Assembly: GCF_010119975.1 (NCBI RefSeq)
Contig: NZ_CP048222.1
Coordinates: forward strand, 6,734,501-6,798,500
Source: Rhodocytophaga rosea
GTDB taxonomy: Bacteria > Bacteroidota > Bacteroidia > Cytophagales > 172606-1
DNA: 64,000 bases
Direction of reading: 5' to 3'
In this document: one piece after another, positions 36,149 through 44,477 of the stretch
Position numbering within the stretch: the stretch's first letter is position 1
How the letters are laid out: each line of letters starts with the position of its first letter
Position numbers and translations under genes: made by a program
The notes under the pieces: generated by a model
The model's database searches: none
Told to the model about the DNA's origin: nothing
Seen by the model: only the letters and a program-made list of their open reading frames with translations

Positions 36149-37033
36149 TTATTTTTTGCCTCTGGTTGCTTTTGCGATCTCTGACCACATCTGCTGCGGA
36201 ATCATATCCAGCATAGAGAACTCTCCGGCTCCATACAGCCACTCACCGCCATCAATAGTTACTACTTCTCCGTTTACGAACGATGAAAAATCAGAAATCA
36301 GGTAAGCGGCAAGGTTGGCTAGTTCCTGATGTTCACCCACCCTTTTCAGCGGTATTCTTTCTGCCGGGTCAAGTTTCCGGGCTACTTCAGGTGATAAAGC
36401 ATCTGCAGGAAATAAACGTTTCCAGGCACCTTCTGTTGGAAAAGGACCGGGGGCAATGGCATTAGAGCGGATACCATATTTACCCCATTCAGCGGCCAGC
36501 GAACGGGTTAAAGCCAGAACTCCCGCTTTAGCACACGCAGAAGGCACCACGTATCCGGAGCCAGTCCAGGCATAGGTGGTAACAATGTTAAGAAAAGCCC
36601 CTTTTTGTTTTTTTGCAATCCAGTCTTTTCCGAATGCCAATGTAAAATTGTAAGAACCCCGTAATACGATATCTATCACTGTATCAAATGCTTTGGCTGA
36701 TAAATTTTCTGTTGGGCTGATAAAATTTCCTGCAGCATTATTAACCAGTACATCTGCTTTGCCAAATTGTTCAATGGTAGTAGCCAGTACTTGCTCTACC
36801 TCCGCATAATTCCGCACATCGCAGGCTAAGGGTAATACTTTGCCACCAGTTTCGGCCTCTAATTCCTGGGCTGTTTGTGTAAGTACATCCAGTTTCCGGC
36901 TGGCAATTACTACACTTGCTCCTAATTGCAAGAAGTATTTACTCATTGATCTTCCCAGACCAGTTCCTCCACCGGTCACTACAATGACTTTGCCCTGCAG
37001 GGAATTCTCACGTAACATAGGTTCGTTGTACAT
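36149..37033 (-). CDS. 2,4-dienoyl-CoA reductase-type SDR
   Basis: A short-chain dehydrogenase of about 294 residues with the NAD(P) motif TGGGTGLGRS (near residue 20) and the pattern TGSGYVVPSACAKAGV. The replacement of the usual YxxxK by Ser-x-x-x-Lys, together with WGKYGIRSNAIAPGPF and GAWKRL, is diagnostic of the mitochondrial/peroxisomal-type 2,4-dienoyl-CoA reductases that help beta-oxidation of unsaturated fatty acids. I chose the ATG at 37033 because the first in-frame ATG (37060) falls inside a perfect -7 promoter box at 37058-37065. Confidence 0.88.
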   Translation of the reverse strand: MYNEPMLRENSLQGKVIVVTGGGTGLGRSMSKYFLQLGASVVIASRKLDVLTQTAQELEAETGGKVLPLACDVRNYAEVEQVLATTIEQFGKADVLVNNAAGNFISPTENLSAKAFDTVIDIVLRGSYNFTLAFGKDWIAKKQKGAFLNIVTTYAWTGSGYVVPSACAKAGVLALTRSLAAEWGKYGIRSNAIAPGPFPTEGAWKRLFPADALSPEVARKLDPAERIPLKRVGEHQELANLAAYLISDFSSFVNGEVVTIDGGEWLYGAGEFSMLDMIPQQMWSEIAKATRGKK

Positions 37034-37057
37034 AGATTCTTTTTTCTGATTAATGTA

Positions 37058-37065
37058 CAAAACTA
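37058..37065 (-). promoter_or_regulatory. Promoter -7 box of dienoyl-CoA reductase gene
   Basis: TAGTTTTG on the minus strand matches TAnnTTTG. It overlaps an upstream in-frame ATG and so decides the start codon of the gene. Confidence 0.6.
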
Positions 37066-37133
37066 TCTCTTTAAAAGTAAAAAGTTTATCTCCACTTTTT
37101 AAGTTTTACTTCGAATTATAATAGATAAATGAA

Positions 37134-37141
37134 TATCTTTG
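37134..37141 (+). promoter_or_regulatory. Promoter -7 box of TerB-like gene
   Basis: TATCTTTG matches TAnnTTTG. The predicted transcript start is near 37146, giving a leader of about 95 bases to the ATG at 37241. Confidence 0.5.
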
Positions 37142-37240
37142 AAAGCCTTTTTATTAAACTAAAGATGGCTTTACTGGAAGGATAGGGTGTTTATAAGCCA
37201 TTCCTGCACAGATTTATTGTTAAATTTATTAATTGCTGGT

Positions 37241-37600
37241 ATGACGAGTTTACAGATTGACAGCCAACAGGAGGCTTACCTGGCCATTTTGTACGCACTT
37301 GTCTCGGTGGATGAACAAGTAACAGTAGAAGAGACTGACAAGCTGATACATGTATTACTAAAAGATCCATTATTTAAGGACACGGATCTGATGGCAGTTT
37401 ATAAGAAAGTACAGTTAATTAATCAGTCGATCCGGTATGACGGATACAAACTTATTGAGATGGCCGCGCCTAAAATCAGTAAAGAACTTCGTTCGTCACT
37501 TTTCAAACAAGCTGTTGAAATGTTGCAAGCCGACGGTATAGTATTTAGAGTGGAAAAAGAGCTATTGCAGCATTTGCGTAATCATTTATTTAAAGATTAG
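37241..37600 (+). CDS. TerB-like helical protein
   Basis: A 119-residue helical protein resembling the TerB/DjlA N-terminal fold: QEAYLAILYALVSVDEQVTVEE, then KDTDLMAVYKKVQLIN and a final DGIVFRVEKELLQHL with the acidic loop after the second long helix. TerB-like proteins occur in tellurite or membrane-stress systems, but the exact role is unknown. I chose the ATG at 37241 because the upstream extension has poor composition. A separate promoter lies at 37134-37141. Confidence 0.65.
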   Translation: MTSLQIDSQQEAYLAILYALVSVDEQVTVEETDKLIHVLLKDPLFKDTDLMAVYKKVQLINQSIRYDGYKLIEMAAPKISKELRSSLFKQAVEMLQADGIVFRVEKELLQHLRNHLFKD

Positions 37601-37765
37601 AGCAACTTTGTTTATTGTTCCGCTATATTTCTGATTTGCAATTACACACGGCCGGAATGCTTAATTGAAAATGTATTTGCTGTAAGTTATATTAAGAGAA
37701 CTCTATTATAATTATTACGAATACAAACTGGTATTTGTGCCTGTTTACACTTATTTTTTGGCCCT

Positions 37766-39433
37766 ATGCAAACCGAACTCTTAAAACAACAAGTACTTAA
37801 AGTCCATCCTGATGATAATGTTATAGTAGCGCTTACCGATCTTTCTGCTGGCGAGACTATTACTTACGGAGGAGAAACATATGTGCTTACTGATAATATT
37901 CCACAAAAACACAAATTTACCACAACTGATCTTCAACCAGGAGAACCGGTTATTATGTATGGCGTACTGGTTGGAAAAGCTTTAAAGCCCATCCCGCAAG
38001 GCGGATTGATTTCTACACAAAATCTGAAACATGCAGCTTCGTCATATTCAGGAAAAAATAAGGAATATACCTGGACTGCTCCGGATATTAATAAGTGGAA
38101 AACACGTACATTCAATGGATTTCATCGCTCCGATGGCAGGGTTGGTACGGCCAATTACTGGCTTTTTATACCCACAGTTTTTTGTGAGAACCGCAATCTG
38201 GAATTTATAAAAGATGCACTCAATAAGGAACTTGGGTATGGAAAAACAGAAAAATATAAAAACTATACCAGGCAACTCGTACAGTTGTACCAACAAGGTA
38301 TAACACCCGATGCAATGCTGGACACAGACCTAGAAATAAATGAAGAACATTTCAATACCAGACGTCTTTTCCCGAATGTAGATGGTATTAAATTCTTAAC
38401 CCATCAGGGAGGTTGTGGAGGTACCCGTCAAGATTCAGCCGTACTGAGTGCCTTGCTTACCGCCTATATAGACCATCCGAATGTGGCAGGAGCAACCGTA
38501 TTGAGTTTAGGTTGCCAGCATTTACAATTAGATGATTTCCGGCAGGAAATTTTAAAGCGTAATCCAGGTTTTGATAAGCCTTTGTTTATGTTTGAACAGC
38601 AAAAAAGCCAGTCGGAAGAAACTATGATTGCAGATGCTATTAAACAGACTTTTATTGGCTTAATAGGAGCTAATAAACAGCAGCGTAAACCAGCCTCCTT
38701 GGATAAACTGGTGATTGGAGTAAAATGTGGCGGATCTGACGGATTTTCAGGAATTTCAGCTAACCCGGCTGTAGGCTATGCGGCTGATTTACTGGTGGGT
38801 TTGAATGGTTCAGTATTATTGGCTGAATTCCCAGAATTATGCGGCGTAGAACAGGAACTCGCTGACCGCTGTATTAATGCAGAAGTAGCCGCCAAATTTG
38901 TCCACCTGATGAAATCCTACTCTGCCCAGGCAGAAGCGGTTGGTTCTGGCTTTGATGCCAACCCATCTCCTGGCAATATCCGCGACGGACTTATAACTGA
39001 TGCTATTAAATCGGCTGGCGCTGCAAAAAAAGGAGGGACAGCGCCCATAGTGGATGTGCTCGACTATACAGAACCCGTAAGAAAGCCAGGCTTGAGTTTA
39101 GTGTGTACCCCAGGAAATGATGTGGAAGCAACTACGGGAAAAGCTGGTTCCGGTGCTACACTCATATTATTTACCACCGGGTTAGGCACTCCAACCGGTA
39201 ATCCTGTTTGTCCAGTCATAAAATTGTCTACCAATACAAGTCTTGCAAAACGAATGGCTGATATTATAGATATTGATACAGGAGATATTATTACCGGCCA
39301 GGCCACAATTGAAAGGAAGGGCGAAGAAATTCTGGAATATTGTATCCGGGCAGCCAGCGGAGAAGTTATACCCAAATCAGTACAATTAGGTCAGGATGAT
39401 TTTATTCCCTGGAAAAGAGGCGTTTCTTTGTAA
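37766..39433 (+). CDS. UxaA-family hydrolase / altronate dehydratase-like
   Basis: A 555-residue enzyme of the UxaA/GarD dehydratase family, which removes water from sugar acids such as altronate or galactarate. The N-terminal SAF domain (about 1-95, HPDDNVIVALTDL) is followed by the catalytic domain with GGCGGTRQDS, GVKCGGSDGFSG, FPELCGVEQ and the late CTPGNDVEATTGKAGSGAT block. Which sugar acid is used cannot be told. A sulfotransferase and then an SDR follow on the same strand; SDR plus UxaA pairs are common in sugar-acid catabolism. Confidence 0.9.
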   Translation: MQTELLKQQVLKVHPDDNVIVALTDLSAGETITYGGETYVLTDNIPQKHKFTTTDLQPGEPVIMYGVLVGKALKPIPQGGLISTQNLKHAASSYSGKNKEYTWTAPDINKWKTRTFNGFHRSDGRVGTANYWLFIPTVFCENRNLEFIKDALNKELGYGKTEKYKNYTRQLVQLYQQGITPDAMLDTDLEINEEHFNTRRLFPNVDGIKFLTHQGGCGGTRQDSAVLSALLTAYIDHPNVAGATVLSLGCQHLQLDDFRQEILKRNPGFDKPLFMFEQQKSQSEETMIADAIKQTFIGLIGANKQQRKPASLDKLVIGVKCGGSDGFSGISANPAVGYAADLLVGLNGSVLLAEFPELCGVEQELADRCINAEVAAKFVHLMKSYSAQAEAVGSGFDANPSPGNIRDGLITDAIKSAGAAKKGGTAPIVDVLDYTEPVRKPGLSLVCTPGNDVEATTGKAGSGATLILFTTGLGTPTGNPVCPVIKLSTNTSLAKRMADIIDIDTGDIITGQATIERKGEEILEYCIRAASGEVIPKSVQLGQDDFIPWKRGVSL

Positions 39434-39480
39434 AAAAATCCTTACTAAATAGAAAAAATCTCAATTATTATCTTATTTAC

Positions 39481-40290
39481 ATGTATAATATAATTTTTTT
39501 GCATATACCTAAAACAGCCGGTACTACTTTTAAACAAATTATTCAAAGAAATTATGCCCGAAATGTGAGATTTGGGTTGGATGGTGAAGAAAAATATATG
39601 ACAGGTCAAAAATTTCGCAATTTGTCATATGAAGAAAGAAATAATATTAAATTATTAGGAGGACATATAAATTTTGGAATGCATAATTCTTTCAATGATA
39701 AGAATAATGTTAAATATATAACTTTTTTGAGGGATCCTATTCAAAGAGAAATATCTTACTATAATTATGTACTAAGAATAAAACAGCATGTACACCACAG
39801 AGAAGTGATTGAAAAAAAAATGACTTTAGAAGATTACATCACTAGCGATATGCATAAAATGCTATTGAATTCACAGACTAAACAAATTGTTGGTATGCAA
39901 GGTGGACTTCAATCCGAGTCTGTAATTTTTAGTGGCAATATTTTGGAGTTAGCAAAAAATAATATTAATGAGCATTTTATATTTTCAGGAATTACTGAAC
40001 AATTTGACAAAGGTATAATACTCTTATATAAAATTTTGAACTGGAAATTTCCATTGTATTATAGATCTCTAAACATTGCCCCTAACAATTTAAAGTATTC
40101 AAAAATATCAGATAAGACTATGCAGTTGATTGCTGACCAAAATCAGTTAGATATTCAATTATATGAATATGTGAAAAATGCTTTTATTAAAGAGATTGAA
40201 CATAATAAAGATTATATAAACAGACATATGCACTTATTGAAAATGTTTAATTATTTGTATAATTTTTATAATAAAATTCATAAAAATTAA
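39481..40290 (+). CDS. Sulfotransferase family 2 protein
   Basis: A 269-residue protein with the PAPS-binding motif HIPKTAGTTFKQII at the very start and the 3'-phosphate motif FLRDPIQREISYY (about 80-95). It matches the heparan-sulfate 2-O-sulfotransferase-like family (Sulfotransfer_2), which sulfates glycans. Family members in bacteria modify surface polysaccharides. Codon use is very AT-rich compared with the neighbours, and the gene interrupts the UxaA-SDR pair, so it was probably acquired. The acceptor is unknown; glycan-modifying genes at 44-51 kb may be partners. Confidence 0.88.
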   Translation: MYNIIFLHIPKTAGTTFKQIIQRNYARNVRFGLDGEEKYMTGQKFRNLSYEERNNIKLLGGHINFGMHNSFNDKNNVKYITFLRDPIQREISYYNYVLRIKQHVHHREVIEKKMTLEDYITSDMHKMLLNSQTKQIVGMQGGLQSESVIFSGNILELAKNNINEHFIFSGITEQFDKGIILLYKILNWKFPLYYRSLNIAPNNLKYSKISDKTMQLIADQNQLDIQLYEYVKNAFIKEIEHNKDYINRHMHLLKMFNYLYNFYNKIHKN

Positions 40291-40306
40291 TTATTGAGTA
40301 AATCAA

Positions 40307-41098
40307 ATGCAAGATTTTGTGAGCATATTTAACCTGTCAGGAAAAACAGCTGTAGTTACCGGAGGTGGTAGTGGTATAGGTAAAGCCATTGCAATTTTAT
40401 TTGCCAAACAAGGAGCTGACGTTGCCATTATAGAATTAAATCAAGCCAATGCAGAAGCAACCGTGAGCCAGATTACATCAATGGGCGGAAAGGCTACCAG
40501 TTATGCCTGCGATGTTTCCAGGCAAACTGATGTTCAATCCGTATTTGAGGCGATATTTACCAAAACTGGTAACCTCCATATTTTAGTAAATAGTGCCGGA
40601 ATTTCCCATATAGGAAACCTTGAAAAAACGACTGAATCTGATTTTGACAGAATTTTTACAGTAAATGTAAAAGGCGTGTATAACTGTTTGCTGGCTGGCG
40701 TAGAAAATATGAAAAAGAGTGGAGGAGGGGTAATACTCAATCTAGCTTCCGTAGCCGGTACATTAGGGATTCCTGACCGTTTTGCCTATTCTATGAGCAA
40801 AGGAGCCGTACTTTCGATGACACTATCAGTAGCCAGAGATTATATAAACCAGAATATTCGCTGTAATTGCATCTCACCTGGACGAGTACACACTCCTTTT
40901 GTCGATGATTTTTTGAAAAAGAATTATCCAGGACAAGAACAGGAAATGTTTGATAAACTCTCTAAAACTCAGCCTATTGGTAGAATGGGTACACCAGATG
41001 AAATGGCTGCCTTAGCCTTATATTTGTGTTCAGATGAAGCAGGATTTGTGACTGGCAGCGATTATAATATTGACGGTGGATTTGTCAGGTTAAAGTAG
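40307..41098 (+). CDS. SDR-family dehydrogenase
   Basis: A 263-residue classical short-chain dehydrogenase: TGGGSGIGKAIA (cofactor motif), NSAGISH, the catalytic Ser/Tyr/Lys in NLASVAGT and FAYSMSKGAV, and CISPGRVHTPF. It is likely to oxidise or reduce a sugar acid or keto-acid with the UxaA-like enzyme encoded upstream. The gene starts 16 bases after the sulfotransferase. The best reading is an NAD(H)-dependent sugar-acid dehydrogenase; a 3-oxoacyl-ACP reductase role is less likely because no fatty-acid genes are present here. Confidence 0.9.
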   Translation: MQDFVSIFNLSGKTAVVTGGGSGIGKAIAILFAKQGADVAIIELNQANAEATVSQITSMGGKATSYACDVSRQTDVQSVFEAIFTKTGNLHILVNSAGISHIGNLEKTTESDFDRIFTVNVKGVYNCLLAGVENMKKSGGGVILNLASVAGTLGIPDRFAYSMSKGAVLSMTLSVARDYINQNIRCNCISPGRVHTPFVDDFLKKNYPGQEQEMFDKLSKTQPIGRMGTPDEMAALALYLCSDEAGFVTGSDYNIDGGFVRLK

Positions 41099-41155
41099 TA
41101 TTGTTCCAATCTATTATTAAAAGTTTACAACATTTAAAGTATACACTCTTAATTT

Positions 41156-41743
41156 ATGTCAGTTAAAAACCTAAAAACCATATCTATTAAAGGCAAACAA
41201 TATGTAGAAGTGAAAGAGCGCATTTTGTTTTTGTCGAGCCAGGATGAATTTGACTACTCTATTACGACAGATTATCAGTATTATGCAGAACGGAAGATGT
41301 GGGTAGTGCGTGCCAAATTAATTTTGTATAAGGATGGTAAAAAATTCGTGTATACAGGACTGGCCCAGGAAGTTGAATCTGAAGACTACAGGCAGGTAAA
41401 TCATACTTCAGCGCTTGAAAATGCAGAAACTTCTGCAGTAGGTCGTGCTTGTGCGATGGCAGGCATTGGCGTAATTGATAGTATGGCAAGTGCCGATGAA
41501 ATGCAAAAAGCCTCTAACCGTACAGCTTCAGCAACCAATACACAAACTGCGGCGGCTCCGGTCCCTGTTGCAGCACCTGCACCTGAAGATGAGCGCCCCT
41601 GGCTTTCTGACAGACAATGCGAACAAGCAGTAGAAAAGATTAAGTCTGGAAATAAAGATATTTATCAGAAAACATTAGAAGTTTTTAAAGTAAATAAAAA
41701 ACATAGAGAAGCTCTTGAGGTTGCGTTAAAAAGCGTAGCCTAA
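41156..41743 (+). CDS. ERF-like (ssDNA annealing family) protein
   Basis: A 195-residue protein with the motif NHTSALENAETSAVGRACAMAGIGV followed by SADEMQKASNR, the signature of phage-type single-strand annealing (ERF/Sak-like) proteins and their relatives. In phages such proteins mediate recombination. The C-terminus (about 125-195) has an Ala/Pro linker and a charged tail. No other phage gene is nearby, so it is probably a domesticated copy. It is downstream of the SDR gene but with a separate gap of 57 bases. Confidence 0.6.
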   Translation: MSVKNLKTISIKGKQYVEVKERILFLSSQDEFDYSITTDYQYYAERKMWVVRAKLILYKDGKKFVYTGLAQEVESEDYRQVNHTSALENAETSAVGRACAMAGIGVIDSMASADEMQKASNRTASATNTQTAAAPVPVAAPAPEDERPWLSDRQCEQAVEKIKSGNKDIYQKTLEVFKVNKKHREALEVALKSVA

Positions 41744-41798
41744 AAGGTCTAGCCATCAGCCTATTTAATATAAATATAGCTTTATTGTTAGTATGAAG

Positions 41799-42185
41799 CT
41801 AAGAGGCAGCTTTTTTATATTCAATTTTCACTCTGGCTACCCCTTGCTTGATCATTCCCAATTTTTTTGCTGCTCCCCTGGATAGGTCAATAATGCGTCC
41901 TTTTGCAAAAGGACCCCGGTCGTTGATTCGTACTGTTACACTTAGGTTATTAGTAAGATTGGTAACTTTTACCTGCGTACCAAAAGGCAATGTCTTATGA
42001 GCGGCTGTTAATCTGGATTTTCTATAAATCTCTCCACTGGCCGTTTTGTTGCCATTGAATTTATTACTGTAAAATGAAGCTATTCCTGTTTGAGAGCTAA
42101 GTTTACTCGTGCTGACAGATTTACAAGAGAAGGATATTATAATTAAACATACGCAAATGAATGAAATATTTTGGGAAAGTTTCAT
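41799..42185 (-). CDS. RlpA-like lipoprotein (DPBB domain)
   Basis: A 128-residue lipoprotein (lipobox ending Cys21 in IISFSCKS) with a double-psi beta-barrel domain: [38 protein letters not shown] and the catalytic-type [22 protein letters not shown]. RlpA proteins cut naked glycan strands of peptidoglycan at division sites. This one lacks a SPOR domain. It is encoded opposite to its neighbours. Confidence 0.9.
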   Translation of the reverse strand: MKLSQNISFICVCLIIISFSCKSVSTSKLSSQTGIASFYSNKFNGNKTASGEIYRKSRLTAAHKTLPFGTQVKVTNLTNNLSVTVRINDRGPFAKGRIIDLSRGAAKKLGMIKQGVARVKIEYKKAAS

Positions 42186-42403
42186 ATGGCAATAAACGGA
42201 AACTGTTTATCAAAACTTACGGAAGCCAGCTCTATAAGATATAATTTGATTAATGTGAATATTATAAATGCAATTCCTAATATTTCAAAATTTTTATTGG
42301 TATTATTTGCTTATGCAATATAATTTTCGCTATAATTGAATCCTGTGGCTTTATATTTATTTGAATTTGCAAGCATTCAAGTTTTGGAATTCAATATAAT
42401 AGA

Positions 42404-42434
42404 AAACCCGCAATTCCTTAGGAATTGCGGGTTT
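42404..42434. terminator. Terminator hairpin in divergent gap
   Basis: Perfect 15-bp stem (42404-42418 with 42420-42434, AAACCCGCAATTCCT and its complement) with A/T on both sides. Confidence 0.8.
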
Positions 42435-42468
42435 ATTTAAGCCCTTCTCTTCATACTTTACTAAAAAG

Positions 42469-42491
42469 GCATCTGCAGAGATGCTTTTTTT
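42469..42491 (+). terminator. Second terminator hairpin in divergent gap
   Basis: GCATCT/AGATGC stem with loop GCAG followed by a run of seven T. It follows the first hairpin by 35 bases. Confidence 0.65.
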
Positions 42492-42723
42492 ATAACTAAA
42501 TACTATCAAAAATTGTTTATATACTTTTACCAAAGTTCCATAGTTTATATAGATTATTTAAAATAAGATAATAGATATAAATTGGCATATGCAATATTAG
42601 GCATTTACGTAATAAAGGTTCAGGTGTATAAAAGTGTGTCTGTCTCTATGAAGCATATTTATTTTTATCCAAATTTGCCAAACTCTTGTCTATCATAATT
42701 TTAATCTTATAACCAATAGTAGA

Positions 42724-44388
42724 ATGAAGCTTAAGTTTATTATAATTCTGGGTGTAAGTATTATCCCGTATAATTTTTTGTTTGCAAATATTTATAGTGA
42801 AAGCAAACATACAAATATTCATTACCAATCAGATACGCCTAGTGATACAACCAAAAAAGCTCCGGCTAACTGGTTTAATCTGGACCGTTCTGAAGATAAA
42901 ATTCAGGGTGTAAGTACTGAAAAGGCTTATGAAGAGATTTTAAAAAATAAACCTTCCAAAACAGTAATAGTAGGAGTGATCGATAGTGGCGTGGATGTAG
43001 AACATGAAGACTTGCAAGGCCATGTATGGATGAATCCTGATGAAAAGGCTGGTAATGGGGTAGATGATGATCGCAACGGGTATGTAGATGATATACATGG
43101 ATGGAATTTTATTGGTGGAAAAGATGGCAGGAATGTAGAGTATGATACCTATGAACTCACCAGGGAATATGCCAGATTGAAACCTAAATATTCAGATGCT
43201 TCTAAAAAAATCCGTAAAAAAGATAAAGCTAATTATGAATATTATTTAAAGATTCAATCTATCTATGAAAGTAAAGTGACAGAGTTAAAAGAGCAGTATG
43301 ATGAATTTAAAAAGATTAAAGAAGCATATACTGCTGTCTCTTCAATTCTAAAAAATCACTTGAAAAAAGATACAATAACTGTGGATGACCTGCAGACTAT
43401 TTCTGCACAGGATAAAATGCTGCAGGATGCCAGAAATTTTATGCAATATGCGCTCGAAAATGACATCGAATCATATTTGAAAGAAGGAGGTGATTATTTT
43501 ACTGAAGCCTTGGAATATGGATACAATTTAGAATTTGACCCCAGAAATATCGTTGGAGATAATTACAATGATATCAACGAGAAATATTATGGAAATAATG
43601 ATGTAACTGGGCCCGATGCGAGACATGGTACACACGTAGCAGGTATTATTGCCGCCAACCGCAATAATACATTAGGAATTAAAGGGGTTGCTGATAATGT
43701 GCAAATAATGGCAATCAGGGCTGTACCTAATGGTGACGAACGTGATAAAGATATTGCAAATGCAATTTATTATGCTGTGGATAATGGTGCGCAGGTTATT
43801 AATATGAGTTTTGGTAAGTCCTATTCTCCTCATAAAGAGGCTGTGGATGCTGCCATTCAATATGCATTATCTAAAGGAGTATTATTGATACATGCTGCCG
43901 GAAATGATGCCAAGAACACTGATATTGAGAGTAATTTTCCTAACAAAAAATTCTCTAATAAAAATGTAGAAGCCAGTAACTGGATTGAGGTAGGCGCTTC
44001 TTCCTGGGGTGGACCAACGAATTTTGTAGGTACATTTACTAATTATGGAAAAAAATCAGTGGATGTGTTTGCTCCTGGTGTTGATGTCTATTCAACAACT
44101 CCAAAGCAAGGCTATGAAAATTTAAGCGGTACAAGTATGGCTGCTCCGGTTACTGCTGGTGTAGCCGCTCTGCTTATGTCATATTATCCAAATCTATCTG
44201 CAGATCAGATTAGAAATATAATAATTAAATCTACTGTAAAGTTTGAAGATCTGAGTGTTAACAAACCAGGCTCATCCAAACAAGGTAAACCCGAGAATGT
44301 GAAATTTAATGACTTATCAGTCACTGGTGGAATTGTAAATGCATATGAAGCTATAAAAATGGCAGAAGCCATTACCAATGAAAAGTAA
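42724..44388 (+). CDS. Subtilisin-family (S8) protease with long insertion
   Basis: A 554-residue secreted subtilase. A signal peptide (1-22) is followed by a short pro-region and the catalytic set Asp87 (VGVIDSGVD), His301 (RHGTHVAG), Asn393 (HAAGNDA) and Ser471 (SGTSMAAPV). About 214 residues separate Asp and His, against some 30-50 in ordinary subtilisins; the extra part (about 140-290) is a charged helical or coiled-coil insertion. It lacks a T9SS sorting domain, so it may stay periplasmic or be secreted otherwise. A very strong terminator follows. Confidence 0.93.
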   Translation: MKLKFIIILGVSIIPYNFLFANIYSESKHTNIHYQSDTPSDTTKKAPANWFNLDRSEDKIQGVSTEKAYEEILKNKPSKTVIVGVIDSGVDVEHEDLQGHVWMNPDEKAGNGVDDDRNGYVDDIHGWNFIGGKDGRNVEYDTYELTREYARLKPKYSDASKKIRKKDKANYEYYLKIQSIYESKVTELKEQYDEFKKIKEAYTAVSSILKNHLKKDTITVDDLQTISAQDKMLQDARNFMQYALENDIESYLKEGGDYFTEALEYGYNLEFDPRNIVGDNYNDINEKYYGNNDVTGPDARHGTHVAGIIAANRNNTLGIKGVADNVQIMAIRAVPNGDERDKDIANAIYYAVDNGAQVINMSFGKSYSPHKEAVDAAIQYALSKGVLLIHAAGNDAKNTDIESNFPNKKFSNKNVEASNWIEVGASSWGGPTNFVGTFTNYGKKSVDVFAPGVDVYSTTPKQGYENLSGTSMAAPVTAGVAALLMSYYPNLSADQIRNIIIKSTVKFEDLSVNKPGSSKQGKPENVKFNDLSVTGGIVNAYEAIKMAEAITNEK

Positions 44389-44396
44389 AACTTGAC

Positions 44397-44456
44397 TATA
44401 TTCCGATAAATAAAAAGGGCGCCAAGAATAGCGCCCTTTTTATTTATCGGAATATA
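44397..44456. terminator. 26-bp perfect-stem bidirectional terminator
   Basis: Arms 44397-44422 and 44431-44456 match perfectly over 26 bp with an 8-base loop, and the stem has a GC-rich top (GGGCGC) with A/T flanks. It separates the protease gene from the converging oxygenase gene. Confidence 0.95.
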
Positions 44457-44477
44457 TATCATGAATACAAACTTATT

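Larger units (their letters stand above)
42186..42723. other. Divergent gap with two internal terminators
   Basis: About 540 bases between the starts of rlpA-like (leftward) and the S8 protease gene (rightward). It contains two hairpin terminators (42404-42434 and 42469-42491), which would not be expected between two divergent promoters, so a small transcript may be encoded here. A CAAATTTG element (42670-42677, one base from TAnnTTTG) lies at a good distance from the protease start. No open frame is supported. Confidence 0.6.
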
